The translations under genes were made by a program, and so were the position numbers. A stretch of DNA of 64,000 bases, from contig NZ_CP146614.1 in assembly GCF_037094685.1 (NCBI RefSeq), positions 6,200,001-6,264,000 of the forward strand, read 5' to 3'. Positions 1-7,716 of the stretch are shown piece by piece. The notes beneath the pieces were generated by a model that was not told the origin of the DNA, made no database searches, and worked only from the letters and a program-made list of their open reading frames with translations. The stretch's first letter is position 1. Every line of letters starts with the position of its first letter. Source of the stretch: Massilia sp. METH4 (GTDB taxonomy: Bacteria > Pseudomonadota > Gammaproteobacteria > Burkholderiales > Burkholderiaceae_D).

Positions 1-1
1 C

Positions 2-145
2 CTGGTGGTCGCCAAGTGGGAAGGCGAGCTGAACATGGACACCCTGAAGCGCGAACTGGCCAACCCGTCGGCACCGCACGAGCCGCTGGAAGAGACCAAG
101 CACGGCGAAGACATGCCGGCTGTGGCCGCGGTCAAGCAAGCCTGA
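2..145 (+). CDS. dctA: C4-dicarboxylate transporter DctA, C-terminal end (partial)
   Basis: Only the last 47 codons are in the window; the frame is open from the left edge to TGA. The visible residues begin LVVAKWEGELNMDTLKREL, matching the conserved C-terminal VAKW..ELD segment of DctA, a Na+/H+-coupled inner-membrane importer of succinate, fumarate and malate. What follows is a polar tail without membrane segments, as expected for the cytoplasmic end. A strong hairpin terminator follows about 20 bp after the stop. Identification rests on this short C-terminal signature alone. Confidence 0.7.
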   Translation: MVVAKWEGELNMDTLKRELANPSAPHEPLEETKHGEDMPAVAAVKQA

Positions 146-166
146 TCGCTACACGTTCGTTGAAGA

Positions 167-195
167 AAGCACCGGCCCCGCCGGTGCTTTTTTTT
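167..195 (+). terminator. Rho-independent terminator after dctA
   Basis: A perfect 10-bp stem (AAGCACCGGC / GCCGGTGCTT) with a CCC loop is followed by a T tract. The stop codon of the convergent GST gene lies inside the T tract, so the two genes are packed tail to tail. Confidence 0.9.
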
Positions 196-913
196 ACCCC
201 TGCGCGCGGCCGAGCGCGTCCTGCAAGGGCACGTGGCCGAGGCAGGCGCTGTCCCCCTTGCCCCCTTTGGCCCCTTTGCCATCTTCCCCCTGCTCCACGG
301 CCAGCGCGAAACGCACGGCAGGATCGTCGCGCAGCCTGCCCAGCACGCGCGCTACTGCCGGAAAGCGCTCCGCCGTGTCGAACAGCTGGTGGTAATCCGC
401 CCAGCGGGCCACCGCGAACAGGTAGGCGTCGGCCACGGACGGCTGCTCGCCGCCCAGCAGCCAGTCCCTCCCCTTCAGGCGCGTCTCCAGATAGGCGAAC
501 TCGCGCTCCACCGCGGCCTGGCCGAACTGGCGCAGGACCGGCACCCAGTCGGGGTGCTCGTCGCCCTTCTCGTACGCGGCCCATAAAGGCGCGAACGCGC
601 TGAACAGATCCGTCACAAGGTAAGACAGCGTCTCGGCCAGCGCGTCCGCGTCGTGGCGTGGGCCACGACGGCTCGCGTCGGCGCGCCGCGCGATGTGCTG
701 CAGGATCGCCAGGCTTTCCGTCAGCGGGGTGCCGTCCTCCAGCAGCAGCGCGGGCGTTTTCATCTTCGGGTTCACGCGAGCGTAGGCCGCGTCCCACGGC
801 TGTTCCAGCATCTCCACCCGGGCGAGGCGATATGGTTGTCCAAGCCATTCGAGGGCCACGATGCTGGCCAGCGAGCAGCCGCTGGGAACGCCATAAAACA
901 GTACCGGTTCCAT
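194..913 (-). CDS. Glutathione S-transferase family protein
   Basis: 239 aa. The N-terminal thioredoxin-like half starts MEPVLFYGVPSGCSLAS, with the Cys placed as in beta-class bacterial GSTs. The segment PKMKTPALLLEDGTPLTES contains the cis-Pro and the ES glutathione-contact pair. The all-alpha C-terminal half carries the usual helix-capping region (PSVADAYLFAVARWADY). The start is supported by AAGGAG shortly upstream of ATG. The last ~30 residues are a Gly/Lys-rich tail outside the fold. It is divergent from a LysR-type gene, a common pairing in which the regulator controls the GST. Substrate unknown; likely cytosolic detoxification. Confidence 0.85.
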   Translation of the reverse strand: MEPVLFYGVPSGCSLASIVALEWLGQPYRLARVEMLEQPWDAAYARVNPKMKTPALLLEDGTPLTESLAILQHIARRADASRRGPRHDADALAETLSYLVTDLFSAFAPLWAAYEKGDEHPDWVPVLRQFGQAAVEREFAYLETRLKGRDWLLGGEQPSVADAYLFAVARWADYHQLFDTAERFPAVARVLGRLRDDPAVRFALAVEQGEDGKGAKGGKGDSACLGHVPLQDALGRAQG

Positions 914-990
914 TGTTTCTCCTTTGGGGTTACGATGAGCTGCATATTAGCTTCGTGGACGCTGAAGGAGAATATGGGTAAATATGGATG

Positions 991-1014
991 CATCGTCCAC
1001 AGGTGTGGACGATG
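991..1014. promoter_or_regulatory. Perfect 11-bp palindrome overlapping the LysR start codon
   Basis: The arms CATCGTCCACA and TGTGGACGATG are perfectly complementary around a GG centre. The last three bases are the ATG chosen as start of the downstream LysR gene. A LysR-type regulator commonly binds a dyad near its own start and represses itself. A 23-bp mRNA hairpin masking the start codon is the alternative. The site lies in the GST/LysR divergent region. Confidence 0.6.
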
Positions 1015-1899
1015 AAATTGAACCTCAATGATCTGCACTACTTCGTGCGCGTGATCGATCACGGCGGATTCGCGGCCGCGTCGCGCCGTCTCGGCATACC
1101 GAAATCGACGCTGGCCAAACGCGTGTCCGAACTCGAACGCATGCTGGACGTGCGGTTGATCCAGCGTTCGTCGCGCCGTTTCACGGTGACGGAAGTGGGA
1201 CAGGAGTTCTACCGGCACGCCGCGGCGATGGTGATCGAGGCGGAAGCGGCCGAGGACGTGGTGCAGGGCCGGCTGGCCGAGCCGAGCGGCATCGTGCGCA
1301 TCACGGCGTCGATCCCCACGGCGCAGACCGTGCTGCGGGCGCCGCTGGTGCAACTGGCGCGCGACTATCCGCGCCTGCGCGTGTCGCTGCATGCGACCGA
1401 CCGCTTCGTCGATATCGTGCAGGAAGGGTTCGACATCGCCGTGCGCGACCACTTCGCGCCGCTGCCGGATTCGAATCTCGTGCAGCGGCGCATCGCCACC
1501 GACCCGGTATTCCTGGTCGCGGCCCCCGCCTACCTGGCGGCCCGGGGCGTACCAGCTCATCCGCGCGACCTCGACAGCCATGACGGCGCGATGGTCTCCG
1601 CCGCGCCATGGACGCTGGAAGCCGGGCACGGCGAGCACTACGAGGCCCGGCCGTCGCCCGTGCTGTACGCCGACGAATCGACCGTGCTGCTGGACGCGGC
1701 TGGCGCCGGGCTCGGCATCGCGTGCCTGCCACGGCGCCTGTGCATCGATGCACTAAGCGCGGGCAGCGTGGTGCGCGTCCTCGATGGCTGGACCGCGGGC
1801 CATGTGACGACGACGCTCCTGCTGCCCAGCCGCCGCGGCCAGCTGCCATCGGTGCGCGTGGTGGCGGACCGGATCGCCAGCCACGTGGCCGCGGAATAA
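1012..1899 (+). CDS. LysR-family transcriptional regulator
   Basis: 295 aa. The N-terminal winged helix-turn-helix starts MKLNLNDLHYFVRVIDHGGF, with SRRLGIPKSTLAKRVSELE as the recognition region. It is followed by a LysR substrate-binding domain (from about residue 90; ITASIPTAQTVLRAPLVQL). An in-frame ATG at 988 would add eight residues. The 1012 start is preferred because the family begins at MKLNLNDL, although neither start has a clean ribosome binding site. It is divergent from the GST gene and probably regulates it. Confidence 0.88.
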   Translation: MKLNLNDLHYFVRVIDHGGFAAASRRLGIPKSTLAKRVSELERMLDVRLIQRSSRRFTVTEVGQEFYRHAAAMVIEAEAAEDVVQGRLAEPSGIVRITASIPTAQTVLRAPLVQLARDYPRLRVSLHATDRFVDIVQEGFDIAVRDHFAPLPDSNLVQRRIATDPVFLVAAPAYLAARGVPAHPRDLDSHDGAMVSAAPWTLEAGHGEHYEARPSPVLYADESTVLLDAAGAGLGIACLPRRLCIDALSAGSVVRVLDGWTAGHVTTTLLLPSRRGQLPSVRVVADRIASHVAAE

Positions 1900-1935
1900 G
1901 GCGCAGGCGTGCCTTGCCTTGACGGCGCCAAACAA

Positions 1936-1967
1936 AAAGCCTTCCGGGCTCGCACCCGGAAGGCTTT
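1936..1967 (-). terminator. Bidirectional hairpin terminator between LysR and scoB
   Basis: A 13-bp perfect stem (AAAGCCTTCCGGG with its complement) encloses a 6-nt loop. On the minus strand it ends in a run of T, so it mainly terminates scoAB. It can also stop the convergent LysR transcript. Confidence 0.85.
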
Positions 1968-1988
1968 GCGAAAGTGGTCGGCGGCGGG

Positions 1989-2639
1989 TCAGACGGCCGA
2001 CAAATCCAGTTCCACGCCCGATGCGGCGGCGATCTGTTCCTTCGTCACGCCGGGTGCCAGTTCGGTCACCTTCAGGCCCTGGTCCGTTACTTCCATCACG
2101 CCAAGGTCGGTGATGATCAGGTCGACAACGCCGACACCCGTCAGCGGCAGGTCGCATGATTTGAGGATCTTGTGCGACGTGGTGCCGTCCTTGGCGGTGG
2201 CGACGTGCTCCATCAGCACCACGACCTTCTTCACGCCGGCGACGAGGTCCATCGCGCCGCCCATGCCCTTCACCATTTTCCCGGGAATCATCCAGTTGGC
2301 CAGGTCGCCCTTCTCGGAGACCTGCATGGCACCCAGGATGGCGAGGTTGATCTTGCCGCCACGGATCATACCGAACGAATCGGCGGAGCTGAAGTACGCC
2401 GAGCCGGGCAGCGCCGTCACGGTCTGCTTGCCGGCGTTGATCAGGTCCGCATCGACTTCTTCCTCGGTCGGGAACGGGCCGATGCCGAGCAGGCCGTTCT
2501 CCGATTGCAGGAACACTTCGATATCCGACGGCACGTAGTTGGCCACCAGCGTGGGCAGGCCGATGCCCAGGTTGACGTAGAAGCCGTCCTGCAGTTCCTT
2601 CGCCGCGCGCGCGGCCATTTGATCACGAGTCCATGCCAT
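1989..2639 (-). CDS. scoB: 3-oxoacid CoA-transferase subunit B
   Basis: 216 aa, the normal length for the beta subunit of class I CoA-transferases (SCOT / 3-oxoadipate CoA-transferase). The catalytic glutamate lies in [14 protein letters not shown], and glycine-rich turns ([19 protein letters not shown]) are present. With subunit A it moves CoA from succinyl-CoA to acetoacetate or a related 3-oxoacid in the cytosol. It starts 10 bp after the subunit A stop, so the two are co-transcribed. The substrate (acetoacetate or 3-oxoadipate, PcaJ) cannot be told from sequence; no protocatechuate genes are nearby. Confidence 0.92.
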   Translation of the reverse strand: MAWTRDQMAARAAKELQDGFYVNLGIGLPTLVANYVPSDIEVFLQSENGLLGIGPFPTEEEVDADLINAGKQTVTALPGSAYFSSADSFGMIRGGKINLAILGAMQVSEKGDLANWMIPGKMVKGMGGAMDLVAGVKKVVVLMEHVATAKDGTTSHKILKSCDLPLTGVGVVDLIITDLGVMEVTDQGLKVTELAPGVTKEQIAAASGVELDLSAV

Positions 2640-2649
2640 GTTCTTCTCC

Positions 2650-3348
2650 TCAGGCGGCGCGCACGGTGCGCTGTTCGATGCGTTTTTCCGGATTCGGGTT
2701 GTGCACGATGCGGTGCACGAAGATGCCGGGGGTATGCACGGCGTCCGGATCGATCTCGCCCACTTCCACCAGCTGCTCCACCTCGACGATCGTCACCTTG
2801 CCGGAAGCTGCCACGTTCGGATTGAAGTTGCGCGCCGTCTTGCGGAAGATGAGGTTGCCCGCCTTGTCGGCCTTCCACGCTTTCACCAGCGCCACGTCGG
2901 CGACGAGGCTCTTCTCCATCACGTATTGCTCGCCATCGAATTCGCGGATTTCCTTGCCTTCCGCGACGATCGTCCCCACGCCGGTCTTGGTGAAGAAGGC
3001 CGGAATGCCGGCACCACCGGCGCGCAGCTTCTCGGCCAGCGTGCCTTGCGGCGTGAATTCCAGTTCGAGTTCGCCGGCCAGGTACTGGCGCGCGAATTCC
3101 TTGTTCTCGCCCACGTAGGAGGCAATCATCTTCCTGATCTGGCGCGTCTCGAGCAGCTGGCCGAGGCCGAAGCCGTCCACGCCCGCGTTGTTCGAGATCG
3201 CCGTCAGGTTCTTCACGCCCGAATCGCGCAGCGCGAGGATCAAAGCTTCGGGAATGCCGCACAGGCCGAAACCGCCGACGGCGATCGTTTGCCCATCCTG
3301 TACGACGCCGGCCAGGGCGGACTGCGCGTCCGGATAAACTTTATTCAT
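2650..3348 (-). CDS. scoA: 3-oxoacid CoA-transferase subunit A
   Basis: 232 aa. It begins [20 protein letters not shown] and continues with the glycine-rich motif [13 protein letters not shown], typical of the alpha subunit (CoA-transferase family I). The open frame continues far upstream, but this ATG is chosen because GGGGG lies just upstream and the family begins here. First gene of the scoAB pair. It is divergent from the PAS-LuxR regulator, with a 156-bp spacer that could hold both promoters. Confidence 0.92.
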   Translation of the reverse strand: MNKVYPDAQSALAGVVQDGQTIAVGGFGLCGIPEALILALRDSGVKNLTAISNNAGVDGFGLGQLLETRQIRKMIASYVGENKEFARQYLAGELELEFTPQGTLAEKLRAGGAGIPAFFTKTGVGTIVAEGKEIREFDGEQYVMEKSLVADVALVKAWKADKAGNLIFRKTARNFNPNVAASGKVTIVEVEQLVEVGEIDPDAVHTPGIFVHRIVHNPNPEKRIEQRTVRAA

Positions 3349-3504
3349 TGTGCCCCCTTCCATTTTTGATAAGCTAGCGCTGGAGAATAGGTTACCAGCA
3401 GGGAAAGTACAATACGGTAGAAATACGGCACTGCGACGACACTGCGACGGCACCGCCGCACCCATACCGTTAGGTACTGCACATAAGAAAGCACGAGACA
3501 CGCG

Positions 3505-4065
3505 ATGAATGCCCCGTACGAGATCGATTATGAGACCATCTTCCGGTTTGCGCCGGTGGGCATGTGCATTTCCGTGAATCGCGTGATCCAGTCCAGCAAC
3601 GACGCGCTCACGCACATGTTCGGCTATCCCCACGGCTCGCTGGACGGCCAGTCGTTCTGCGTGCTGTACCCGACGATGGATGAATTCCTGCGCACGGGCC
3701 ACCGCATCATCCCCATCATGAACGCGCGCGGCCGCTATTCGGATGAGCGCATCATGCGCCGGTCCAATGGCGAACTGTTCTGGTGCCACGTGACGGGCCG
3801 CGCGCTCGACTGCGCCGACCCGCTGGGCCCCGGCGTGTGGACGTTCGAGGACGTATCGGAAAAGCGCCCCGTGTCGGCCGAGCTCACGCCGCGCGAGCGG
3901 GAGATCGCCGCCTTCCTCGTCGAGGGCAAGACGAGCAAGATGATCGCGCGCGAGACCGACCTGTCCCCGCGCACCGTGGAAATGCACCGCGCGAAGCTGA
4001 TGCGCAAGTTCGGCGCCGCCACTTCTTCCGAGCTGGTGCACAAGCTGGTGGGGATGACGCGCTAG
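3505..4065 (+). CDS. PAS-domain LuxR-type transcriptional regulator
   Basis: 186 aa. Residues ~10-120 form a PAS-like sensor domain (FRFAPVGMCISVNRVIQSSN ... MFGYPHGSLDGQSF). The C-terminal ~60 residues are a LuxR/GerE helix-turn-helix (LTPREREIAAFLVEGKTSKM, then SPRTVEMHRAKLMRKF). There is no receiver domain or kinase, so it senses through the PAS fold directly or through a partner. Its divergent position next to scoAB suggests, but does not prove, that it controls that operon. Confidence 0.87.
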   Translation: MNAPYEIDYETIFRFAPVGMCISVNRVIQSSNDALTHMFGYPHGSLDGQSFCVLYPTMDEFLRTGHRIIPIMNARGRYSDERIMRRSNGELFWCHVTGRALDCADPLGPGVWTFEDVSEKRPVSAELTPREREIAAFLVEGKTSKMIARETDLSPRTVEMHRAKLMRKFGAATSSELVHKLVGMTR

Positions 4066-4075
4066 CGCGCCCCTG

Positions 4076-4468
4076 TTACTCCGGCAGCTTCGCGATCACC
4101 TTGATCTCGAAGTCGAAGCCGTACAGCCAGGTGACGCCGACTGCCGTCACCGTGGGGTACGGCGCCTCGCCCCAGAATTCCCGTGCCACGTCCCAGATGC
4201 GCTGGAAGCGCGGTTGCGGGTCGACGATGAACAGGCTCACGTCCACCACGTCCTCGAACGTGCAGCCGGCGGCGGCCAGCACGGCATTCAGGTTGGCGAA
4301 CGCGCGCCGCACCTGCGCATCGAGTTCCGGTTCCGGCGAGCCGTCTTCGCGGCTGCCGACCTGGCCGGACACGAACAGGAAGCCGCCCGAGCGCACGGCC
4401 GGCGAATAGCGGTTGATGTCGTACAGGGCCTGGCGGCCGGCAGGAAAGACCACGTCACGCTTGCTCAT
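4076..4468 (-). CDS. RidA/YjgF/UK114-family protein
   Basis: 130 aa, the usual RidA length. The segment SGGFLFVSGQVGSREDGSPE is the family signature, and the C-terminal part (TVTAVGVTWLYGFDFEIKVIA) is typical. RidA proteins hydrolyse reactive enamine/imine intermediates. The start at MSKRDVV is supported by GGAG eight bases upstream; an in-frame ATG 12 bp earlier lacks a site. It is divergent from the LysR gene at 4594, with a shared operator-like dyad between them, so it is the likely target of that regulator. Confidence 0.88.
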   Translation of the reverse strand: MSKRDVVFPAGRQALYDINRYSPAVRSGGFLFVSGQVGSREDGSPEPELDAQVRRAFANLNAVLAAAGCTFEDVVDVSLFIVDPQPRFQRIWDVAREFWGEAPYPTVTAVGVTWLYGFDFEIKVIAKLPE

Positions 4469-4550
4469 CTTGTTCTCCATGAATGGGTTGGAATGACGAG
4501 CACTGTACCGGCCCCTGCACTGCCGATAAACGGGCAATCGCCTTCAAGAC

Positions 4551-4569
4551 TGTTTGTATAATCCAAACA
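4551..4569. promoter_or_regulatory. Operator dyad TGTTTG-N7-CAAACA containing a TATAAT box
   Basis: A perfect 6-bp inverted repeat with a 7-bp spacer encloses TATAAT (4557-4562). This gives a LysR-type T-N11-A site superimposed on a -10 hexamer, 32 bp upstream of the LysR start. The geometry predicts that the regulator blocks its own promoter when bound. It lies in the ridA-like/LysR divergent gap. Confidence 0.6.
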
Positions 4570-4593
4570 ATCTCAACAGACCCAGGAGTACGG

Positions 4594-5481
4594 ATGGACC
4601 GGTTCGACGCGATGAAGGCGTTCGTGCGCGTCGTCGAGGCGGGCAGCTTCACGAAGGCGGCGGAAACGCTGCACGTGAGCCGGACGACGGTCACGCAACT
4701 CGTGCAGCAGCTGGAAGCGCGGCTGCGCGTGAAGCTCTTGAACCGCACAACGCGGCGCGTGAACGTGACCGCCGACGGCGCCGCCTATTACGAGCGCGCC
4801 AGCGCCCTCCTCGCCGAATTCGAGGACCTGGAAGCGGGCCTGCCCGGTGCCGCCGCGGCACCCGCGGGGACGCTGCGCGTCGACGTCCCCAGCCCCTTTG
4901 CGGCGCTCGTCCTGGTGCCGGCACTGCCGCGGTTCCATGAACGCTATCCGGATATCGTGCTGGACCTGGGCGCGAGCGATCGGAAGGTGGACATCATCGG
5001 CGAGAATGTCGATTGCGTGATTCGCGGTGGCGAGTTGACCGATGGGTCGCTGGCGGCGCGGCGCCTGGCGGACCTGGAGTTGGGCGTGTATGCGGCGCCA
5101 TCGTATCTGGGCCGAGCAGGCACGCCAGAGCACCCTGAAGCACTGCACGATTCCGGCCATCGCATCGTGGCGTTCCGCTGGTCCGGCAGCGGCCTCCCAT
5201 ATGAGATGCGGCGCGATGGCGCCAGCGTGAAGGTAGCGGGAAAGCACGTGCTGCGCACCGATGACGGCAATGCCTACCTGGCCGCCGGCCTCGCTGGCCT
5301 GGGGATCTTGTGGCTGCCCGATTACATGGCGCGGCCCCATGTCGCCAGCGGGGCGCTGGTGCCGCTGTTCACGGACTGGCGTATCGATCCCATGCCGATG
5401 TGGATTGCTTATCCGTCGAATCGGCACCTGAGCCGCAAGGTGCGCCTGTTCATCGATTGGGTTGTTGAGCTGATGGCATGA
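4594..5481 (+). CDS. LysR-family transcriptional regulator
   Basis: 295 aa. The N-terminal HTH begins MDRFDAMKAFVRVVEAGSF and continues ETLHVSRTTVTQLVQQLEAR. A LysR substrate-binding domain follows from ~residue 90 (GTLRVDVPSPFAALVLVPAL). The start is chosen for AGGAG at 4584-4588. Upstream in-frame codons extend the frame but have no family similarity. The dyad at 4551-4569 is its probable self-operator, and the divergent RidA gene is its likely target. Effector unknown. Confidence 0.88.
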   Translation: MDRFDAMKAFVRVVEAGSFTKAAETLHVSRTTVTQLVQQLEARLRVKLLNRTTRRVNVTADGAAYYERASALLAEFEDLEAGLPGAAAAPAGTLRVDVPSPFAALVLVPALPRFHERYPDIVLDLGASDRKVDIIGENVDCVIRGGELTDGSLAARRLADLELGVYAAPSYLGRAGTPEHPEALHDSGHRIVAFRWSGSGLPYEMRRDGASVKVAGKHVLRTDDGNAYLAAGLAGLGILWLPDYMARPHVASGALVPLFTDWRIDPMPMWIAYPSNRHLSRKVRLFIDWVVELMA

Positions 5482-5532
5482 GAGCCGGCGGGCGCCGGAG
5501 CTCACCGTTCCGCGGCAGCAGCATGAACCCGC

Positions 5533-5856
5533 TTACTGCGCCTCCCAGTTTGGGAGGAAGCCATCTTCTGCGCTCAGCATTGCATGCCTCTCATTTCCCA
5601 TGTATCGATCACCCCGATCGTAATACCAGTACACATCAGCTTCTGGGGAAGCCTGAAAAATGAACCGATGCACCACCATGGCTACGTGACCCATGCCGAC
5701 GCGCGCCCCGCAATACAGGAATACATCTAAAACTCTTACAACCTGCAGCGGCGGCACTCGCGGCTGGGCTACATCCTACCTGCCCGGCTTGCTGAACAAT
5801 TCATCAGGCAGCCACAGCCATCCTAAAACAAGGGTGTCCTTTATTGACAGTACACC
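5533..5856 (-). pseudogene. Relic of an unrecognised gene, broken by an in-frame TAG
   Basis: On the minus strand the frame from 5856 to 5779 (26 residues beginning GVLSIKDTLVLGWLWL) continues in the same frame past a single TAG (5776-5778). It then gives about 80 more residues, ending GNERHAMLSAEDGFLPNWEA. The composition is protein-like on both sides of the stop. A GTG at 5757 could start the downstream 74-residue part alone. No family recognised. It could be noncoding DNA with a chance open frame. Confidence 0.35.
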
Positions 5857-6149
5857 TCAAGCTGACCATGGCAGGACAAGGCTAGAACGTCTCCACCGAT
5901 GACGGCAAACAACATGAACTCACAGATCTGAGGCGGGAAGCGCCTCATCGCACCACCTCTACCAACTTCCGAAAACTGTCATAACAAACATACATAAGCA
6001 CAGAAGATGGCTCCTGCAATGAGCATTTTGCAAAAATAGCGGTGTTCCTCGGGGTGATCCAAATAGGCTCAGTTGAGGCATGCGAAAACCCGCCTGCCAG
6101 CAGCCGCGAGTAGGTTGCCCGCCGCTATAGCCGAGGCCGTGTCTGAATG

Positions 6150-6302
6150 CTAGGCTGAGTTCCAAACTAGCAGCATTATCAAAAGCACTACGAATCCGAA
6201 GACTAAATAGCCAAGTTTTTCATATCTGGACATTTCCGCGTATCGATCGTCGCGTGTTTTTGTGAAGGATTCTCTTACTAACTGTCGCCAAGTCTTTTTC
6301 AT
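6150..6302 (-). CDS. Small single-pass membrane protein (50 aa)
   Basis: Starts MKKTWRQLVRESFTKTRDDR, with a basic N-terminal half, followed by one strong hydrophobic helix (YLVFGFVVLLIMLLVWNSA) at the C-terminus. The ATG overlaps the TAA of the preceding reading frame (TAATG), which implies translational coupling. An ATG 15 bp earlier is an alternative start. No family recognised. The arrangement, a small tail-anchored protein coupled to an upstream gene in an accessory patch, would suit an immunity or accessory protein. That role is a guess. Confidence 0.45.
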   Translation of the reverse strand: MKKTWRQLVRESFTKTRDDRYAEMSRYEKLGYLVFGFVVLLIMLLVWNSA

Positions 6303-6712
6303 TATTCGCCCAGCCATACGTGGCTGGGAAACGCCAGCACCTGGAGTTCAGAACCATACTCTACAGAGTAAGCTCCACCAAGAACACGCGACATCCCGCC
6401 TCCTACTTCAATGAAAGGAGTCCCAGCCGGAAGGAAGTCGCTAGGGAAGCGCTGATTTATTCATGGCGGCGATCTTGGCCCTGAGAAAACGCGCCCAGCT
6501 GCGGCACAAATGGCCCGCCATACCTCGGTATGACGGACCATTTGCGTCTTGCTGGACACGTTTTTCAGGACCAATCTCATCCACCAGCAATAAATCAGCG
6601 CTTCCCTAGCTTGATTGCCCGCGCCGCCTAAGAACGAGTCCAGTTTCCTCCGAGCGGACGCCCGAGGAACATGCACGACTATGGAAGGTGTGATGTAGGT
6701 CTTTTCACAGCC
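6302..6712 (-). pseudogene. Truncated reading frame interrupted by the MITE
   Basis: The minus-strand frame 6712-6606 (ending ..LDSFLGGAGNQA) and the frame 6444-6302 (..DFLPAGTPFIEVGGG.. to ..SHVWLGE-stop) are separated by the palindromic element. Deleting the element and one CTAG copy joins them in frame through GCT AGC GAC (Ala-Ser-Asp), giving about 83 codons. The 5' end is bounded by a TAA at 6713-6715, so the original N-terminus may already be lost. A GTG at 6676 is the only obvious start. Product unrecognised. Confidence 0.5.
6445..6605. mobile_element. 161-bp palindromic MITE with CTAG target duplication
   Basis: Perfect 17-bp terminal inverted repeats (GGAAGCGCTGATTTATT) are flanked by CTAG on both sides (6441-6444 and 6606-6609). 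The interior is also an imperfect palindrome. The two halves align along almost their whole length and meet at a near-perfect hairpin at 6508-6543. There is no coding capacity. The CTAG duplication matches the CWAG target preference of IS5-group elements, so it is probably moved by an IS5-type transposase elsewhere in the genome. Family assignment is inference. Confidence 0.8.
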
Positions 6713-6757
6713 TTAAGCTGCTGCTGTGCAATGCGGCCAGCGTTTACAACGCCGGTC

Positions 6758-7534
6758 CTACTGCGCCGTCATCCCATCGTCAGCCGAAATCACGGCCCCG
6801 TTGATGAAATGCGCATCCTCCCCCGCCAGCAGCAACAGCAACCCATCAAGATCCTCCGGCTTCCCCGGCCGCTTCCTGGGCAGCATCTCGATCAACCGCC
6901 GCCCCTGCTCGCTGGCAAAATAATCCTCGTTGATCTCGGTCGAGATGTACCCTGGGCAGATCGCGTTGGTGTTGATGCCGTGGCGGCCCCACTCCACCGC
7001 CATTGCCTTCGTCATGTGGATCACGCCGGCCTTGCTCATGCAGTACACGCCGATCTGCGGCAGCACGCGCTGGCCGGCGACGGAGGCGATGTTGATGATA
7101 CGGTGCTGCTTCTTCGGGTCGCCCTTGGCGCGGGCGATCATGCGCTTGGCCGCTTCCTGCGCCACGAAGAAGGCGCCGCGCAGGTTCGTGTCCATCACGA
7201 AGTTGTAGTCTTCCGGCGTCACGTCCACCAGCCGCTGCGTGGTGGACACGCCGGAATTGTTGACGAGGATATCGATCGGCCCCGCTTCCGTCTCGGCGTG
7301 GGCAATGGCCGACTTGATGCTGGCGTAGTCCGTCACGTCCAGCGCCACCACGTGGGCCGCGCCGCCATCGGCTTCGATTTCGGCACGCAATTCCTTCAGG
7401 CGTTCCACGCGCCGTGACGCCAGCACCACCTGCGCGCCGGCGCTGGCCAGCACTTTCGCGAACCGCGCCCCCAGGCCGCTGGAAGCGCCCGTCACGAGCG
7501 CGATCTTGCCTTCAAAATTGACTTCGATACCCAC
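6758..7534 (-). CDS. SDR-family NAD(P)-dependent oxidoreductase
   Basis: 258 aa classical short-chain dehydrogenase. The cofactor motif TGASSGLG is at residues ~14-21, NNSG follows further on, the catalytic Ser lies in NIASVAGQ, and YCMSK carries the Tyr/Lys pair. The start is GTG at 7534. There is no ATG between the family start and far upstream, and GGGAGGAGGAAG stands directly before this GTG. FabG-like, acting on an unknown ketone or alcohol. It is divergent from the ETF-QO gene, which hints at, but does not establish, a role in fatty-acid or branched-chain metabolism. Confidence 0.9.
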   Translation of the reverse strand: MGIEVNFEGKIALVTGASSGLGARFAKVLASAGAQVVLASRRVERLKELRAEIEADGGAAHVVALDVTDYASIKSAIAHAETEAGPIDILVNNSGVSTTQRLVDVTPEDYNFVMDTNLRGAFFVAQEAAKRMIARAKGDPKKQHRIINIASVAGQRVLPQIGVYCMSKAGVIHMTKAMAVEWGRHGINTNAICPGYISTEINEDYFASEQGRRLIEMLPRKRPGKPEDLDGLLLLLAGEDAHFINGAVISADDGMTAQ

Positions 7535-7716
7535 GTCTTCCTCCTCCCAAGAGTGCGCCGCCCGGTGCGGCAGCGTTTGTGCTGTGCGAGTGGTGCCTAT
7601 CTTACACAATCGGGCAAATTAGACGGGAACATCTACTACAATGCCGTTGCATTTGGGGCGGAAAAAGAGCACACTCGTGCTAATTTTTCCCGAATTCACA
7701 CACCTATAAAAATCTT

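Larger units (their letters stand above)
5482..6757. other. AT-richer accessory patch with gene relics and a MITE
   Basis: About 1.3 kb between the LysR and SDR genes is visibly lower in GC than its surroundings and holds no full-length recognisable gene. It contains short minus-strand protein-like segments broken by stops (5533-5856 and 5860-6150), one intact small membrane protein, a truncated reading frame, and a 161-bp palindromic element. This is consistent with a decaying acquired locus; origin unknown. Confidence 0.6.

Noticed and set aside
5959..6165. 68-codon minus-strand frame in the accessory patch
   Set aside because: Arg/Cys/Gly-rich, no ribosome site, and it overlaps the end of the better-supported small membrane protein.
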